Shown: in pieces, positions 41,488 to 53,719 of the stretch
Layout of the letters: every line of letters begins with the position of its first letter
Position numbering within the stretch: the first letter of the stretch is position 1
Assembly (NCBI GenBank): GCA_009733745.1
Contig: WNWL01000003.1
Location: forward strand, 434,001-498,000
DNA length: 64,000 bases
DNA from: Oceanobacillus sp. HTM 045
GTDB lineage: Bacteria > Pseudomonadota > Alphaproteobacteria > Rhodobacterales > Rhodobacteraceae
Reading direction: 5' to 3'
The notes under the pieces: model-generated
Told to the model about the DNA's origin: nothing
The model's database searches: none
The model's input: the letters and a program-made list of their open reading frames with translations, nothing else
Program-made: the position numbers and the translations under genes

Positions 41488-41587
41488 CAAGCACGTCTCT
41501 GTCAAAGGCACGAGTGGCGCTGTCCGAGCGTCCTTTCGTCGACGCGCTTCCCGGCGACACCTGTCCCCATAAATAACACGGCAGTAA

Positions 41588-42856
41588 ATGGTCACCATTC
41601 AAAGATTGGCCGACTTGAAGGCCAAGTCCCCGACCGAGCTTCTGGAATTCGCCGAAGAACTCGAAGTCGAGAATGCCTCCGCGTTGCGGAAGCAGGACAT
41701 GATGTTCGCGATCCTCAAGGAACTCGCGGACCAGGATGTAGAGATCGTCGGCGGTGGTGTGCTGGAAGTGCTGCAGGACGGGTTCGGCTTCCTCCGGTCG
41801 CCGGATGCCAACTACCTGCCCGGTCCCGACGACATCTATGTCAGCCCGAGCCAGATCAAGAGATTTGCACTTCGGACAGGTGATACTGTCGAAGGCATGA
41901 TCCGCGCGCCTAAAGATGGCGAGCGTTACTTCGCGTTACTTAAAGTCAACACCATCAACTTCGAAGATCCGGACAAGGCGCGGCACAAGGTACACTTCGA
42001 CAACCTGACCCCGCTCTACCCGGACGAGCGGTTCACGCTCGAGATCGACGACCCGACCGTCAAGGACCGCTCCGCCCGCGTGATCGACCTGGTCGCGCCG
42101 ATCGGCAAGGGCCAGCGCTGCCTCATCGTGGCGCCGCCGCGTACCGGCAAGACGGTCCTGCTCCAGAACATCGCCCACTCCATCGAGCGAAACCACCCTG
42201 ACTGCTACCTCATCGTGCTGCTCATCGACGAGCGGCCGGAGGAGGTGACGGACATGCAGCGCTCGGTGCAGGGCGAAGTGGTCTCCTCCACCTTCGACGA
42301 GCCGGCAACGCGCCACGTCGCCGTCGCCGAGATGGTCATCGAGAAGGCCAAGCGCCTGGTGGAGCATGGCCGTGACGTGGTCATCCTGCTCGACTCGATC
42401 ACCCGCCTTGGCCGCGCCTACAACACCGTCGTCCCGTCCTCGGGTAAGGTGCTGACCGGTGGTGTGGACGCGAACGCGCTGCAGCGGCCAAAGCGCTTCT
42501 TCGGCGCCGCGCGCAACATCGAGGAGGGAGGCTCGCTCACCATCATCTCGACCGCGCTGATCGACACCGGTTCGCGCATGGACGAGGTGATCTTCGAGGA
42601 GTTCAAGGGCACCGGCAACTCCGAGATCGTGCTCGACCGCAAGGTCGCCGACAAGCGCGTCTACCCGGCGATGGACATCCTCAAGTCTGGCACCCGCAAG
42701 GAGGACCTGCTGGTCCCGAAGGCCGATCTCACGAAGATGTACGTGCTGCGGCGCATCCTCAACCCGATGGGTACCAACGACGCCATCGAGTTCCTGCTCG
42801 GCAAGCTGAAGCAGACCAAGACCAACGCCGAGTTCTTCGACTCCATGAACGCCTGA
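41588..42856 (+). CDS. rho: Transcription termination factor Rho
   Basis: A 422-residue hexameric RNA helicase. The N-terminal RNA-binding domain has [30 protein letters not shown]-type features (split around residues 58-87), Walker A is [15 protein letters not shown], and Walker B is [17 protein letters not shown]. Full length. A possible -10/-35 pair lies at 41459-41487. mnmE follows 22 bases downstream. Confidence 0.96.
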   Translation: MVTIQRLADLKAKSPTELLEFAEELEVENASALRKQDMMFAILKELADQDVEIVGGGVLEVLQDGFGFLRSPDANYLPGPDDIYVSPSQIKRFALRTGDTVEGMIRAPKDGERYFALLKVNTINFEDPDKARHKVHFDNLTPLYPDERFTLEIDDPTVKDRSARVIDLVAPIGKGQRCLIVAPPRTGKTVLLQNIAHSIERNHPDCYLIVLLIDERPEEVTDMQRSVQGEVVSSTFDEPATRHVAVAEMVIEKAKRLVEHGRDVVILLDSITRLGRAYNTVVPSSGKVLTGGVDANALQRPKRFFGAARNIEEGGSLTIISTALIDTGSRMDEVIFEEFKGTGNSEIVLDRKVADKRVYPAMDILKSGTRKEDLLVPKADLTKMYVLRRILNPMGTNDAIEFLLGKLKQTKTNAEFFDSMNA

Positions 42857-42878
42857 CGCCCGGGCCGGTCGGTCCGGG

Positions 42879-44180
42879 ATGGCGGGAGACACCATCTTCG
42901 CAGTCGCCAGTGGCCCCGGCACCGCCGGGGTCGCCGTGGTCCGGATCTCCGGTCCGGCGGCGGATGCGGCGCTTACCTCTCTCACAGATGCGACGTTGCC
43001 CGTGGAACGGGTTGCCGGCCTTCGCACCCTGCGCGATGCGGAAGGCGGCGTGCTCGATCATGCGCTGGTGCTGCGGTTCCCGGCTGGAAGCAGCTTCACG
43101 GGGGAGAGCGTCGTTGAATTGCAGTGCCACGGCAGCCCCGCGGTGGTCCGCGCCGTGCTGGCGTCGCTCTCGGCCATTCCGGGGCTCCGGGTGGCCGAGC
43201 CCGGCGAATTCACCCGCCGTGCCTTCGAGAGCGGTCGGATGGACCTCGTCGAGGTCGAGGCGCTGGGCGACCTGATCGCGGCGGAAACCGAGATCCAGCG
43301 CCGCCGGGCGCTCGCCGCACCGGGGTTGATCCGGGTGGCGGAGACCTGGCGCGAGGACCTGGTGGGTGCGCTGGCGCTGACCGAACTCACCATCGACTGG
43401 GTGGACGAGGAGGTGCCGCAGGATGTCTTTCCGGAGGTGACCGCGCGTCTCGGCAGGGTCCTGGAGGGTATTCGCGTGGAACTCGCCGGTGCCGACGCCG
43501 CGGAACGGCTGCGCACGGGTTACGAGGTGGCGATCCTTGGCGCGCCGAACGCGGGCAAGTCGACGCTGTTCAACGCCCTGGCGGCGCGGGATGCCGCGAT
43601 CACGTCCGCCGTGCCGGGGACGACTCGGGACGTTCTGGAGCTGCGCTACGATCTCCGCGGATTGCCCGTCACTTTCCTCGACACTGCGGGGCTGCGGGAC
43701 GCGCCGGGGGAGGAGATCGAGGCGCAGGGGATCGGCCGTGCTGTCGCGAGGGCGCAAGCGGCTGATCTGCGGATCTTCGTCGCTGCACCCGACGCGCCAC
43801 TGCCCGCGGCTGAGGTGAACCTGCGTGAACCGGGCGACATCGACCTGTGGAACAAGACCGATACCGGGGAGGCTGGTCCGGGGTTGCCGGTGTCGGCGCT
43901 GACCGGGGCAGGGCTGAAGGAACTGCTGGACCGGCTCCACGAGGTTCTGCAATCGCGTTCCGGCGAGGCGAGCCTCGTCACCCATCGCCGCCAGCGCGAC
44001 GCGTTGGCGCGGGCGCTGCCGCCGTTGGAAGAGGCGATTTTGCTGGCCGGGTCGGGCGAGACGGAGCTTGTTGCCGATGCGCTCCGCCGTGTATGTAGCG
44101 CGCTGGATGAAGTGGTGGGGCGGATCGGCGTCGAGACCGTGCTGGACGAGGTCTTCGGACGGTTCTGCCTCGGGAAGTAG
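42879..44180 (+). CDS. mnmE: tRNA uridine-5-carboxymethylaminomethyl GTPase MnmE
   Basis: A 433-residue GTPase acting with MnmG at wobble U34 of tRNAs. Features are the N-terminal folate-binding domain (DTIFAVASGPGTAGVAVVRI; GEFTRRAFESGRMDLVEVEA), the GTPase G1 VAILGAPNAGKSTLFNAL and G3 FLDTAGLR, the G4-like NKTD, and the C-terminal FCLGK with the invariant Cys. ATG 42879 follows GGTCCGGGATGGCGG poorly, but the start is the family start. Full length. Confidence 0.95.
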   Translation: MAGDTIFAVASGPGTAGVAVVRISGPAADAALTSLTDATLPVERVAGLRTLRDAEGGVLDHALVLRFPAGSSFTGESVVELQCHGSPAVVRAVLASLSAIPGLRVAEPGEFTRRAFESGRMDLVEVEALGDLIAAETEIQRRRALAAPGLIRVAETWREDLVGALALTELTIDWVDEEVPQDVFPEVTARLGRVLEGIRVELAGADAAERLRTGYEVAILGAPNAGKSTLFNALAARDAAITSAVPGTTRDVLELRYDLRGLPVTFLDTAGLRDAPGEEIEAQGIGRAVARAQAADLRIFVAAPDAPLPAAEVNLREPGDIDLWNKTDTGEAGPGLPVSALTGAGLKELLDRLHEVLQSRSGEASLVTHRRQRDALARALPPLEEAILLAGSGETELVADALRRVCSALDEVVGRIGVETVLDEVFGRFCLGK

Positions 44181-44198
44181 GATCCGCAACGAGAGCGG

Positions 44199-46084
<1,886 letters not shown>

Positions 46085-46088
<4 letters not shown>

Positions 46089-46717
46089 CCCGCACCCCCG
46101 CGCATCCCCACGCGGCCGCCCTGGCCGGGATCGCCACTGTTTCACGTGAAACTCTGGAGCGGCTGGAGGTCTACGCCGCGCTGCTCCTGAAATGGACCCG
46201 GGCCATCAACCTGATCGGCAAGGCCACCGGGGAACAGGTCTGGACCCGCCACATCGCCGATTCGCTCCAGCTCTGGCCGCTGAAGCCCGAGAACGCCAGC
46301 ACATGGATCGACCTCGGCAGCGGCGGCGGCCTCCCCGGTCTCGTCATCGCCGCCTGCGACCCGGATCTCGCCGTCACCCTCGTGGAGGCCGACCAGCGCA
46401 AGGCCGAGTTCCTGCGCACCGCCGCGCGCGAAATGGGTCTCTCGACCACCGTCCTCGACCGCCGCATCGAGGAGATCCCGCCGAGCCCGCACGACGTCGT
46501 CTCCGCCCGCGCCCTTGCGCCACTCGCAAGGCTCCTCGCACTCGCGCATCCGTTCCACGCGAAAGGCGGCATCGCGCTCTTCCCCAAGGGCCGGATGGCG
46601 GATTCCGAATTGACCGAGGCGAAGGCGTCTTGGCATATTTCGGGCGACGCGCTGCCCAGCCGGACCGACCCCGCCGGGCGCATCCTCTGTCTCCAGGAGT
46701 TCGAGCCGCTGCCATGA
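46085..46717 (+). CDS. rsmG: 16S rRNA m7G527 methyltransferase RsmG
   Basis: A 210-residue SAM-dependent enzyme that methylates N7 of G527. SAM-binding motif [20 protein letters not shown] near residue 79 and the [16 protein letters not shown] motif are present. It starts at GTG 46085, overlapping the mnmG stop by 4 bases; the codons for VSRET at residues 18-22 lie within a near-perfect parS. parA overlaps the end by 4 bases. Confidence 0.94.
46138..46153. promoter_or_regulatory. parS: parS site within rsmG, 15 of 16 match
   Basis: TGTTTCACGTGAAACT differs from the consensus only in the last base. It is read in frame as part of rsmG (TVSRET), 1.9 kb from the perfect site at 44200. Two sites close to parAB and the predicted origin make a typical centromere cluster. 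Confidence 0.9.
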
Positions 46718-47538
46718 CGATCGCCTCGACATCGAACGGCGGAAGCGCCCGCGTGATTGCGGTCGTGAACCAGAAGGGCGGCGTCGGCAAGACGACCACC
46801 GCCATCAATCTCGGCACCGCGCTGGCGGCCGTCGGCCAGCAGTGCCTCGTGATCGACCTCGATCCGCAGGGGAACGCTTCCACCGGCCTTGGCATCGGCA
46901 GCCGCGACCGCGGCACGACCACCTATGACGTGATCGCCAACGGCGCGGACATTTCCGGCGTCATCGTCGAGACCGCGGTGCCGGGCCTGTCGCTCGCCCC
47001 GGCCACAGTCGATCTCGCAGGCGTTGATTCCGAGCTTGTCGCCGAATCCGACCGTGCCCACCGCCTCGCCGCCGCCATCACTGCGGCAGGGGAGGGCGGG
47101 CTGCGCGCGCGCTTCGACTACGTGCTGATCGACTGCCCGCCGGCGCTGAACCTGCTCACCGTCAACGCGCTGACCGCTGCGGATGCCGTCCTGGTACCGC
47201 TCCAGTGCGAATTCTTCGCGCTCGAGGGCCTGAGCCAGCTTCTCGATACCATTCAGCGGGTGCAGCAGGGCCTGAACCCGGGCCTGCGGATCGAGGGGAT
47301 CGTGCTGACCATGTACGACCGGCGCAACAACCTCTCCAGCCAGGTCGAGGCCGATGTGCGCGAGAATCTCGGAAAAGTTGTGTACGATACTGTAATCCCG
47401 CGTAACGTGCGCCTCTCAGAGGCGCCCAGCCACGCCATGCCCGCGCTGATCTACGACCACACCTGCGCCGGCAGCATCGCCTACCAGAAGCTCGCCGGAG
47501 AGCTCCTGCGTCGCGATCCGGGGAGGATTGCCGCATGA
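46714..47538 (+). CDS. parA: Chromosome partitioning ATPase ParA
   Basis: A 274-residue deviant-Walker ATPase. Motif A is VVNQKGGVGKTTTAINLG with the signature Lys, followed by VIDLDPQGNASTGLG and YVLIDCPPALNLLTVNAL. It binds DNA nonspecifically in the ATP state and pulls the ParB-parS complex. The short N-terminal tail marks it as a chromosomal (Soj-type) ParA. ATG 46714 overlaps rsmG by 4 bases and its stop overlaps parB by 4. Confidence 0.95.
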   Translation: MTIASTSNGGSARVIAVVNQKGGVGKTTTAINLGTALAAVGQQCLVIDLDPQGNASTGLGIGSRDRGTTTYDVIANGADISGVIVETAVPGLSLAPATVDLAGVDSELVAESDRAHRLAAAITAAGEGGLRARFDYVLIDCPPALNLLTVNALTAADAVLVPLQCEFFALEGLSQLLDTIQRVQQGLNPGLRIEGIVLTMYDRRNNLSSQVEADVRENLGKVVYDTVIPRNVRLSEAPSHAMPALIYDHTCAGSIAYQKLAGELLRRDPGRIAA

Positions 47539-48416
47539 GCCGCCGTCCCGAACGCAAGGGCCTGGGCAAGGGCCTCTCCGCCCTGCTGGGCGACGTCGCC
47601 GCACCCACCGCCGAGGCGCCGAAGCAGGCCGGTACCTCCACCGTGCCGATCGACCTGATCCGCGCCAACCCGGACCAGCCGCGCCGTCACTTCCCGAAGG
47701 ACGAGCTGGAGGAGCTTGCCGCCTCCATCCGCGAGCGCGGCGTAATCCAGCCGGTCGTGCTGCGCCCCGATCCTGGCCGCAATGGAGGCTACCAGCTCGT
47801 CGCCGGCGAGCGCCGCTGGCGCGCGGCCCAGATTGCCGGAGTGCACGAGCTTCCGGCGGTGGTCCGCGACCTCGACGACCGCGAGGTGCTGGAACTCGCC
47901 ATCATCGAGAACGTCCAGCGCGCCGATCTCAACCCGATCGAGGAGGCCGCCGCCTACCAGCAGCTCGCGCACAAGTTCGGCTACTCGCAGGAGGAGCTGG
48001 CCCGCGTCATGGGCAAGAGCCGCAGCCACATCGCTAACGCGCTGCGCCTCCTGAACCTGCCCGAGCCCGTGCTCGACATGCTGCGCGACGGCACGCTCTC
48101 CGCCGGGCACGCCCGTGCGCTGATCAACGCGCCGGATCCGGTCGCCCTGGCTCGGAAGGCGATCGCCGAAGGCTGGTCGGTGCGCGACGTGGAGCGCCAC
48201 GCCCGCGAGGTGACGGGCCGCGGCAACAGGCGCACCGCAGCACCACCGCCTTCGTCCAAGGACGCCGATACCGCCGCGCTCGAAAGCGACCTTTCCGCCG
48301 CCATCGGCATGAGGGTTGCGATCGGCCACGATCAGAAATCCGGCGGCGGCGAAGTGCGGATCCGCTACCGCACGCTGGAAGAGCTCGACAACCTCTGCCA
48401 GAAGCTGACGGACTGA
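47535..48416 (+). CDS. parB: Chromosome partitioning protein ParB
   Basis: A 293-residue CTPase clamp. The N-terminal ParA-interacting tail (RKGLGKGLSALLGD), the CTP-binding boxes QLVAGERRWRAAQ and IENVQRADLNPIEEA, the helix-turn-helix (SQEELARVMGKSRSHIANALRLLNLP), and the C-terminal dimer region (VRIRYRTLEELDNLC) are all present. It binds the parS sites at 44200 and 46138. Confidence 0.95.
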   Translation: MSRRPERKGLGKGLSALLGDVAAPTAEAPKQAGTSTVPIDLIRANPDQPRRHFPKDELEELAASIRERGVIQPVVLRPDPGRNGGYQLVAGERRWRAAQIAGVHELPAVVRDLDDREVLELAIIENVQRADLNPIEEAAAYQQLAHKFGYSQEELARVMGKSRSHIANALRLLNLPEPVLDMLRDGTLSAGHARALINAPDPVALARKAIAEGWSVRDVERHAREVTGRGNRRTAAPPPSSKDADTAALESDLSAAIGMRVAIGHDQKSGGGEVRIRYRTLEELDNLCQKLTD

Positions 48417-48449
48417 CCGTTAGACAGTTTCGTTTGGCCATGTAATCTT

Positions 48450-48543
48450 GGGGTATCCAGGTACCCCATTTCGGCCCGTTTCACCCTTGGCGGTGACATC
48501 CGGTTCCTTTCGGGAAAAGGTGGACATCTTGGATGTCACCGCC
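48450..48543. repeat. Structured intergenic repeat, copy A
   Basis: Between the convergent parB and holA stops. GGGGTA (48450-48455)/TACCCC (48462-48467) forms one hairpin, and a perfect 13-bp inverted repeat GGCGGTGACATCC (48489-48501)/GGATGTCACCGCC (48531-48543) encloses a smaller hairpin. The reverse complement matches 58129-58223, including an identical 16-mer, TTCCCGAAAGGAACCG. It may serve as a two-way terminator or be a REP-like element. Confidence 0.75.
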
Positions 48544-48553
48544 TGAGGGCGCG

Positions 48554-49585
48554 TCACCCCCTGGCGGACTGGCCCATGATTCCCAGCCGGATCAGGCTCC
48601 GCTCGAGGATCGCCGTGTCCGGCCGCGTACCGGCGGAGCGCAGCGTGCGGTCGGTTTCCAGAAGCACCCGCAACGCCGCCTCGGCCCGGCTTTCGCCCCA
48701 GCGCCGCGCCTGCGAGATCATCGCGCTCTTGCGGGGTCCGAACAGCGGCGGACGGAGCCGGGTGGTGGCCGCGTCCGGTCCGGCGGGGTCGCAGCTAACC
48801 TGATGAATTTGCTGGAAATATCGCGTCAGCGCGATGGCAATGCCGGTCGCGGTGACGCCCTGTGAGCGCAGCCGCAGGAGCACCGGCCCGATCCGCTCGG
48901 GGAAGCCCCCGGCCACCGCGGCGATCAGCTCGTCAATCTCCGCGTCGCCAGAGGGAGGGGCCAGCGCCGCAACCTCGTCCCCGGTGATTTCCCCTTCGGA
49001 ACCAAGTGAGTAGAGCGCCAGCTTGGAGATGAGCTGGCGGAACCCGGCATTGTCGATGGCCGCACCCGCAGCGAGCAGCGCCTCCATCCCCGATTCGTCC
49101 ACCGGCTGAGCGCAGCCCGCAGCCTCCAGCATCCGCGCGACCTCCGCGCGCCCCGGCGCTTCCGGGTAGACCGAGATGGCCACAGCGTTCCGCGCGCCCT
49201 CGATCAGCTTGCGCAGTGTGGACCGGCCCGGAAGCACGTCCGCCGTCATCACCAGAACCGATTCCGCAGGCTCGATTTCCGGAATGATAGGCTTCAGCCC
49301 GTTCGCCAGCCCGTCGGTCGCCTGGTCGATCAGTACGACCCGCCGTCCGGGGAAAAACCCTATTGATTTCAATGCTGTATCGACCATCGCCGGGTCGCGC
49401 CGGGCATCCGCTGCGGCAATCCGGTCGAGCCTCAGGTCGGTGTCGCCTTCGCCCAGCAGGGCGGCGACGAGGTCGCGGCGGCGGTCGGCGACCAGTGCCG
49501 CGTCGGGGCCGTGGATCAGGATCGCGCCAGCCCGTCCGTCCGGTGCCGCGCAGAACCGCGCGCCTTCCGGGCCGGAGAGTTTCAC
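48554..49585 (-). CDS. holA: DNA polymerase III delta subunit
   Basis: A 343-residue clamp-loader delta subunit. Family features are AILIHGPDAALVADRRRDLVAAL, RRVVLIDQATDG, and the C-terminal collar domain (ITGDEVAALAPPSGDAEIDELIAAV; WGESRAEAALRVLLETDRTLRSAG). It opens the beta clamp within the clamp-loader complex. ATG 49585 overlaps the stop of lptE by 4 bases. Confidence 0.9.
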   Translation of the reverse strand: MKLSGPEGARFCAAPDGRAGAILIHGPDAALVADRRRDLVAALLGEGDTDLRLDRIAAADARRDPAMVDTALKSIGFFPGRRVVLIDQATDGLANGLKPIIPEIEPAESVLVMTADVLPGRSTLRKLIEGARNAVAISVYPEAPGRAEVARMLEAAGCAQPVDESGMEALLAAGAAIDNAGFRQLISKLALYSLGSEGEITGDEVAALAPPSGDAEIDELIAAVAGGFPERIGPVLLRLRSQGVTATGIAIALTRYFQQIHQVSCDPAGPDAATTRLRPPLFGPRKSAMISQARRWGESRAEAALRVLLETDRTLRSAGTRPDTAILERSLIRLGIMGQSARG

Positions 49586-50088
49586 GCGAGGCCGTCCCGC
49601 TCCGCGGCGGCGAAGATGCGCCGGGCGATCCGGTCGCCCAGGTCGGTCGCCAGCCGCCGCTCCACCGTCTCGGAAATCCGGCGCGTCGCGTAGAGCGAAG
49701 ACGTTGAACTGTAACCGGATTCCGAGGTCACCGCCCCGGTCAGAACCGGTCGCGGCTCGCCGGTGCGGAACAGCCGGAAGTTCGCGAAGGCCCGGAGCCG
49801 GATCCGCGTGATCGAGTCGTCCTGGGTGATGCCGAGGCCGGTCGTCTCGGTCCGCATCGAGACTTCCAGCCGGTATTCGGCAACCTGCGTATCGCCGAAC
49901 CGGTCCCGCAGGCTTTGGTGCAGGTAATAGCCCATCCGGTCATCGACCGGCGGCAGTTCGACCCGCCCGAGCAGGGTCGAAGCCCGCCCGTCCTTCGCCA
50001 GCATCGGCCGGAAGCACCCCGCCAGTGCGAAGGTGCCGCCAAGGCCGCCCAGCGCGGCGAGGACCCGTCTGCGATTAGACAACGACAT
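49582..50088 (-). CDS. lptE: LPS-assembly lipoprotein LptE
   Basis: A 168-residue outer-membrane lipoprotein that plugs the LptD barrel. The N-terminus ([24 protein letters not shown]) ends in the lipobox LAGC, and the mature part has [29 protein letters not shown] and paired beta strands ([17 protein letters not shown]). It overlaps leuS by 14 bases and holA by 4; this leuS-lptE-holA order is conserved in alpha- and gammaproteobacteria. Confidence 0.9.
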   Translation of the reverse strand: MSLSNRRRVLAALGGLGGTFALAGCFRPMLAKDGRASTLLGRVELPPVDDRMGYYLHQSLRDRFGDTQVAEYRLEVSMRTETTGLGITQDDSITRIRLRAFANFRLFRTGEPRPVLTGAVTSESGYSSTSSLYATRRISETVERRLATDLGDRIARRIFAAAERDGLA

Positions 50089-52687
50089 TCACGATCCGCC
50101 CCGGCACCACGATCACCTTGCGCGGCGCCTTTCCTTCGAGGAAGCGTATCACGCTCTCCTGCGCAAGGGCACGCTCCTCGACGTCTTCGTTGGAGGCGTC
50201 CTTCGGGACGCTGATCTCGCCGCGCTTCTTGCCGTTCACCTGAATCGGCAGCACGATCACGTCGTCCTGCGCCAGCGCCAGGTCGGCCTCGGGCCACGCG
50301 GTCTGCACCAGCGGCGTTTCATGGCCGAGCCGCTCCCACATCTCCTCGGCGAAATGCGGGATCATCGGGTTGGCCATCTGCGCAACGATTTCAAGCGCTT
50401 CGCGCCGTGCGAAGGCCATGTCGGGCGCCTCGGAGGACGACTTCGCCAGCGCGTTCACCAGCTCGTAGATATGCGCCACGGCCTTGTTGAAGGCGAAGCC
50501 CTCGATGTCGCGAGTCACGTTCTGGATCGTCTTGTGCGCCAGCCGGCGCAGCGCAGTCGCCTCGTCGCCGCACGCAGGCGCGGGCGTGCCGGGCGCGGGA
50601 AGGACGGGCAGCGCGGTCTCGAGGATGCGCCAGACCCGCTGCAGGAGCCGCGCCGCGCCCTCGACGCCGGCGGTGGTCCATTCCACGTCCCGCTCCGGCG
50701 GGCTGTCGGAGAGCATGAGCCACCGCGCCGTGTCCGCGCCGAACGAGGCGACGATGTCGTCCGGGTCCACCACGTTCTTCTTGGACTTGGACATCTTGAT
50801 CACCGGACCGACCGTGACCGGCCGGCCCGAGTCGCGCAGCACCACGGATCCGTCCTCCCCGCGCGTGACTTCCTCGGGGAAGTGCCAGACCTCCCGCTCG
50901 GGGTCGTCCGGATGCGGCGTGGAGTAGGTCTCGTGCACCACCATGCCCTGCGTGAACAGGGCATTGAACGGCTCCTTCGCCTTCTCCGGCAGGTGCCCGG
51001 TGCCCTGCATCGCGCGCGCGAAGAAGCGGGAGTAGAGCAGGTGCAGGATCGCGTGCTCGATGCCGCCGATATACTGGTCGACATTCATCCAGTAGTCGGC
51101 TTCCTCCGGCACCGTCGGTGTTTTCGCGCGCGGGGCGGTGTAGCGGGCAAAATACCAGGACGAGTCGACGAAGGTATCCATCGTGTCCGTCTCGCGCCGC
51201 GCCGCCGCGCCGCATTTCGGGCAGTCCACCTTGCTCCAGGTCGGGTGCAGAGCGATCGGGTTGCCCTTGGCGCCGAGGTCCACGTCGCGCGGAAGGACGA
51301 CGGGCAGTTCCTCCTTCGGCACCGGCACCGGGCCGCAGCGGTCGCAGTGGATGATCGGGATCGGGCAGCCCCAGTAGCGCTGGCGCGACATGCCCCAGTC
51401 CCGCAGGCGGTACTTGGTGACGCCCTGGCCGAGGCCGCGCTGCTCGAAATAGGCGATGGCCGCGTCGATCGCCTCCTCGCCGGTGGCGATCTCGGGCACG
51501 TCGAAGCCCTTGACGTAGCGTACCTTCTCGGTCTTGGGCGGGGTATAGGCCTCGTCTCCGACCGGCTCGCCGCCCTCCGCCGCGACGAAGGTGTCGATCA
51601 CCGGCAGGCCGTACTTGCGCGCGAAATCGAGGTCGCGCTGGTCATGCGCCGGGCAACCGAAGATCGCGCCTGTGCCGTAGTCCATCAGGATGAAGTTCGC
51701 GATATAGACCGGCAGCGTCCAGTCCGGGTCCATCGGGTGGACCATGCGGACGCCGGTGTCGAAGCCCTTCTTCTCGGCCTTCTCGATGGCCTCCTCCGAG
51801 GTGCCGAGGCGGCGGCATTCCTCGTTGAAGGCGCGGACCTCCGGGTTGGTCTCCAGCGCCTTCGCCAGCGGGTGATCGGGCGAGATCGCGCCGAAGCTGG
51901 CGCCGAGCAGGGTGTCGGGCCGGGTCGTGTAGACCTCCAGCTCCCCGAATCCCTCGGGCGCGCCGATCAGCTTGAACGGGAACTGCAGGCCGCGCGACTT
52001 GCCGATCCAGTTGCGCTGCATCAGGCGCACCTTGTCGGGCCACTTTTCCAGACCGTCGATGGCGTCAAGCAGTTCCTCCGCCATGTCGGAGATCTTGAAG
52101 AACCACTGTGTCAGCTCGCGCCGCTCCACCGGCGCACCCGAGCGCCAGCCCTTGCCGTCGATCACCTGCTCGTTGGCGAGGACGGTGTTTTCTACCGGAT
52201 CCCAGTTCACCACGGAGGACTTCCGGGTGACGTAGCCGGCCTCCAGCATGTCCAGGAACAGCGCCTGCTGCTGGGCGTAGTATTCCGGGTCGCAGGTCGC
52301 CAGCTCGCGTGACCAGTCGAGGCTGAGGCCCATCGGCCGGAGCTGGCCCTTCATCACGCGGATGTTCTCGTAGGTCCAGTCGCCGGGGTGGATGCCCTTC
52401 TCGATCGCCGCGTTCTCGGCCGGAAGGCCGAAGGCGTCCCAGCCCATCGGGTGCAGCACGTTGAAGCCGCGCGCCATCTTGTAGCGCGCGATCACGTCAC
52501 CCATGACGTAGTTGCGGACATGCCCGATATGGATGCGCCCCGACGGGTAGGGGAACATCTCCAGCACGTAGTACTTTGGCTTGGACTCGTCGCGCCTGGC
52601 CTCGAAGACACCGAGATCGTCCCAGATCTTCTGCCATTTCGGTTCCGCGGCCTGGGCGTCGTATCGTGACGTGTCGGATGCTGACAC
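50075..52687 (-). CDS. leuS: Leucyl-tRNA synthetase
   Basis: An 870-residue class Ia synthetase with HIGH-type [18 protein letters not shown] near residue 45 and [12 protein letters not shown] (KMSKS) near residue 620. The editing domain ([12 protein letters not shown]) and the zinc-like [19 protein letters not shown] insertion are also present. It starts at GTG 52687, preceded by GGAGGAAG. Full length. Confidence 0.96.
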   Translation of the reverse strand: MSASDTSRYDAQAAEPKWQKIWDDLGVFEARRDESKPKYYVLEMFPYPSGRIHIGHVRNYVMGDVIARYKMARGFNVLHPMGWDAFGLPAENAAIEKGIHPGDWTYENIRVMKGQLRPMGLSLDWSRELATCDPEYYAQQQALFLDMLEAGYVTRKSSVVNWDPVENTVLANEQVIDGKGWRSGAPVERRELTQWFFKISDMAEELLDAIDGLEKWPDKVRLMQRNWIGKSRGLQFPFKLIGAPEGFGELEVYTTRPDTLLGASFGAISPDHPLAKALETNPEVRAFNEECRRLGTSEEAIEKAEKKGFDTGVRMVHPMDPDWTLPVYIANFILMDYGTGAIFGCPAHDQRDLDFARKYGLPVIDTFVAAEGGEPVGDEAYTPPKTEKVRYVKGFDVPEIATGEEAIDAAIAYFEQRGLGQGVTKYRLRDWGMSRQRYWGCPIPIIHCDRCGPVPVPKEELPVVLPRDVDLGAKGNPIALHPTWSKVDCPKCGAAARRETDTMDTFVDSSWYFARYTAPRAKTPTVPEEADYWMNVDQYIGGIEHAILHLLYSRFFARAMQGTGHLPEKAKEPFNALFTQGMVVHETYSTPHPDDPEREVWHFPEEVTRGEDGSVVLRDSGRPVTVGPVIKMSKSKKNVVDPDDIVASFGADTARWLMLSDSPPERDVEWTTAGVEGAARLLQRVWRILETALPVLPAPGTPAPACGDEATALRRLAHKTIQNVTRDIEGFAFNKAVAHIYELVNALAKSSSEAPDMAFARREALEIVAQMANPMIPHFAEEMWERLGHETPLVQTAWPEADLALAQDDVIVLPIQVNGKKRGEISVPKDASNEDVEERALAQESVIRFLEGKAPRKVIVVPGRIVNVVV

Positions 52688-52796
52688 GGGGCTTCCTCCG
52701 GACAGGGCAGTTCGTTCGCGCCCTTCGTAGTGAGGGCGCGGTGAATTTTCAATCGGAGCCGTCAGGTGTTGTCGTCAGCCCGGACGCGGCGGCGCC

Positions 52797-53366
52797 TCAG
52801 CCCGCCGCGGAACCGCCGACATCCGCGATGCGGATCTGCCGCGCGCGGGTGAGGATCGCGTCCTCGATCTGCTTGGCGGTGTTCGGATCGACCGCCGCGG
52901 GCAGCCAGACGCCGTCCTCGTTGCGGACCTCGCGGTAGACCGCGACTCGCAGCGAGTTGGCCGCCAGGACCGGGCTGGTCATGAAGGCGGTGACCTTGAA
53001 CCGCTCGCCCGGTGCCTCGACGGTCGAGCCCCAGTCGGTCGCGATCACGCCGGTGAACGGGTCGGTCGAGGCCAGCGGCAGGAACGCGAGGGTCTCGAGC
53101 GTGGCCTGCCAGAGATAGCGGTTCACCGGAACGCCGCCCTCGGCCCCGGCGGTGCTGCCGCCGGAGATCGCGCCGTCGCGGAGGCTGCCGATGGAAAGAC
53201 CGTCCGGGCCGAACAGGCTGGGTGCGTCGGGGTCGTACTCGCGCTTCGGGCCCGGGCGCGGGCCCTCGTCGGGCTTGGCCGCCCAGTTGCCGTCGCCACA
53301 GGCCGAAAGCACGAGGAGAGCGGCCGCGCCGGCCCCGAGAATGATCTTACGTTCGATGAAACTCAC
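52797..53366 (-). CDS. DUF3576 lipoprotein
   Basis: A 189-residue lipoprotein: signal with lipobox LSAC (Cys22), Pro/Asp-rich linker, then SIGSLRDGAISGG, NRYLWQATLETLAFLPLASTDPF and VIATDWGS with FKVTAFMTSPVLAANSLRVAVYRE, the DUF3576 pattern found next to leuS throughout alphaproteobacteria. It is probably an outer-membrane-associated assembly factor; function unknown. It is divergent from the porin gene across a 353-base gap. Confidence 0.88.
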   Translation of the reverse strand: MSFIERKIILGAGAAALLVLSACGDGNWAAKPDEGPRPGPKREYDPDAPSLFGPDGLSIGSLRDGAISGGSTAGAEGGVPVNRYLWQATLETLAFLPLASTDPFTGVIATDWGSTVEAPGERFKVTAFMTSPVLAANSLRVAVYREVRNEDGVWLPAAVDPNTAKQIEDAILTRARQIRIADVGGSAAG

Positions 53367-53719
53367 CCGTTTCCTCCCACAGGCCCAACCCCTCGCGCGG
53401 GCTGTCTATCACAGCGGCAGGCCCCGTCAAAGCGCACTTCCGGCAGCCGATGGCCGATCCTCCGCACCTGCAGCGCAGCAACCGGACGCACCTATGCACC
53501 CCCGCGCCCCTTCCTTGTACACCCGCGGCGAGGGGCTTGTTGCAAAAAAACATCGACCAACCTGCACTCGGCGCGGCCCCGGGGGCGGACAATTGACGTG
53601 TCAGCGCGATTGGTAAAGAAGACGGCAGACGAGGTCTTGATCAGCCTTGTCGAGTTGAACGGGTCGCGATGGCCCGGCGCTCGCGAATCACACATGTGTG
53701 TAAAACCATGAGGGACGCT

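Noticed and set aside
53689-53700. 12-bp palindrome CACACATGTGTG upstream of the porin
   Set aside because: Perfect, but short and single; no second copy or known binding pattern supports an operator.
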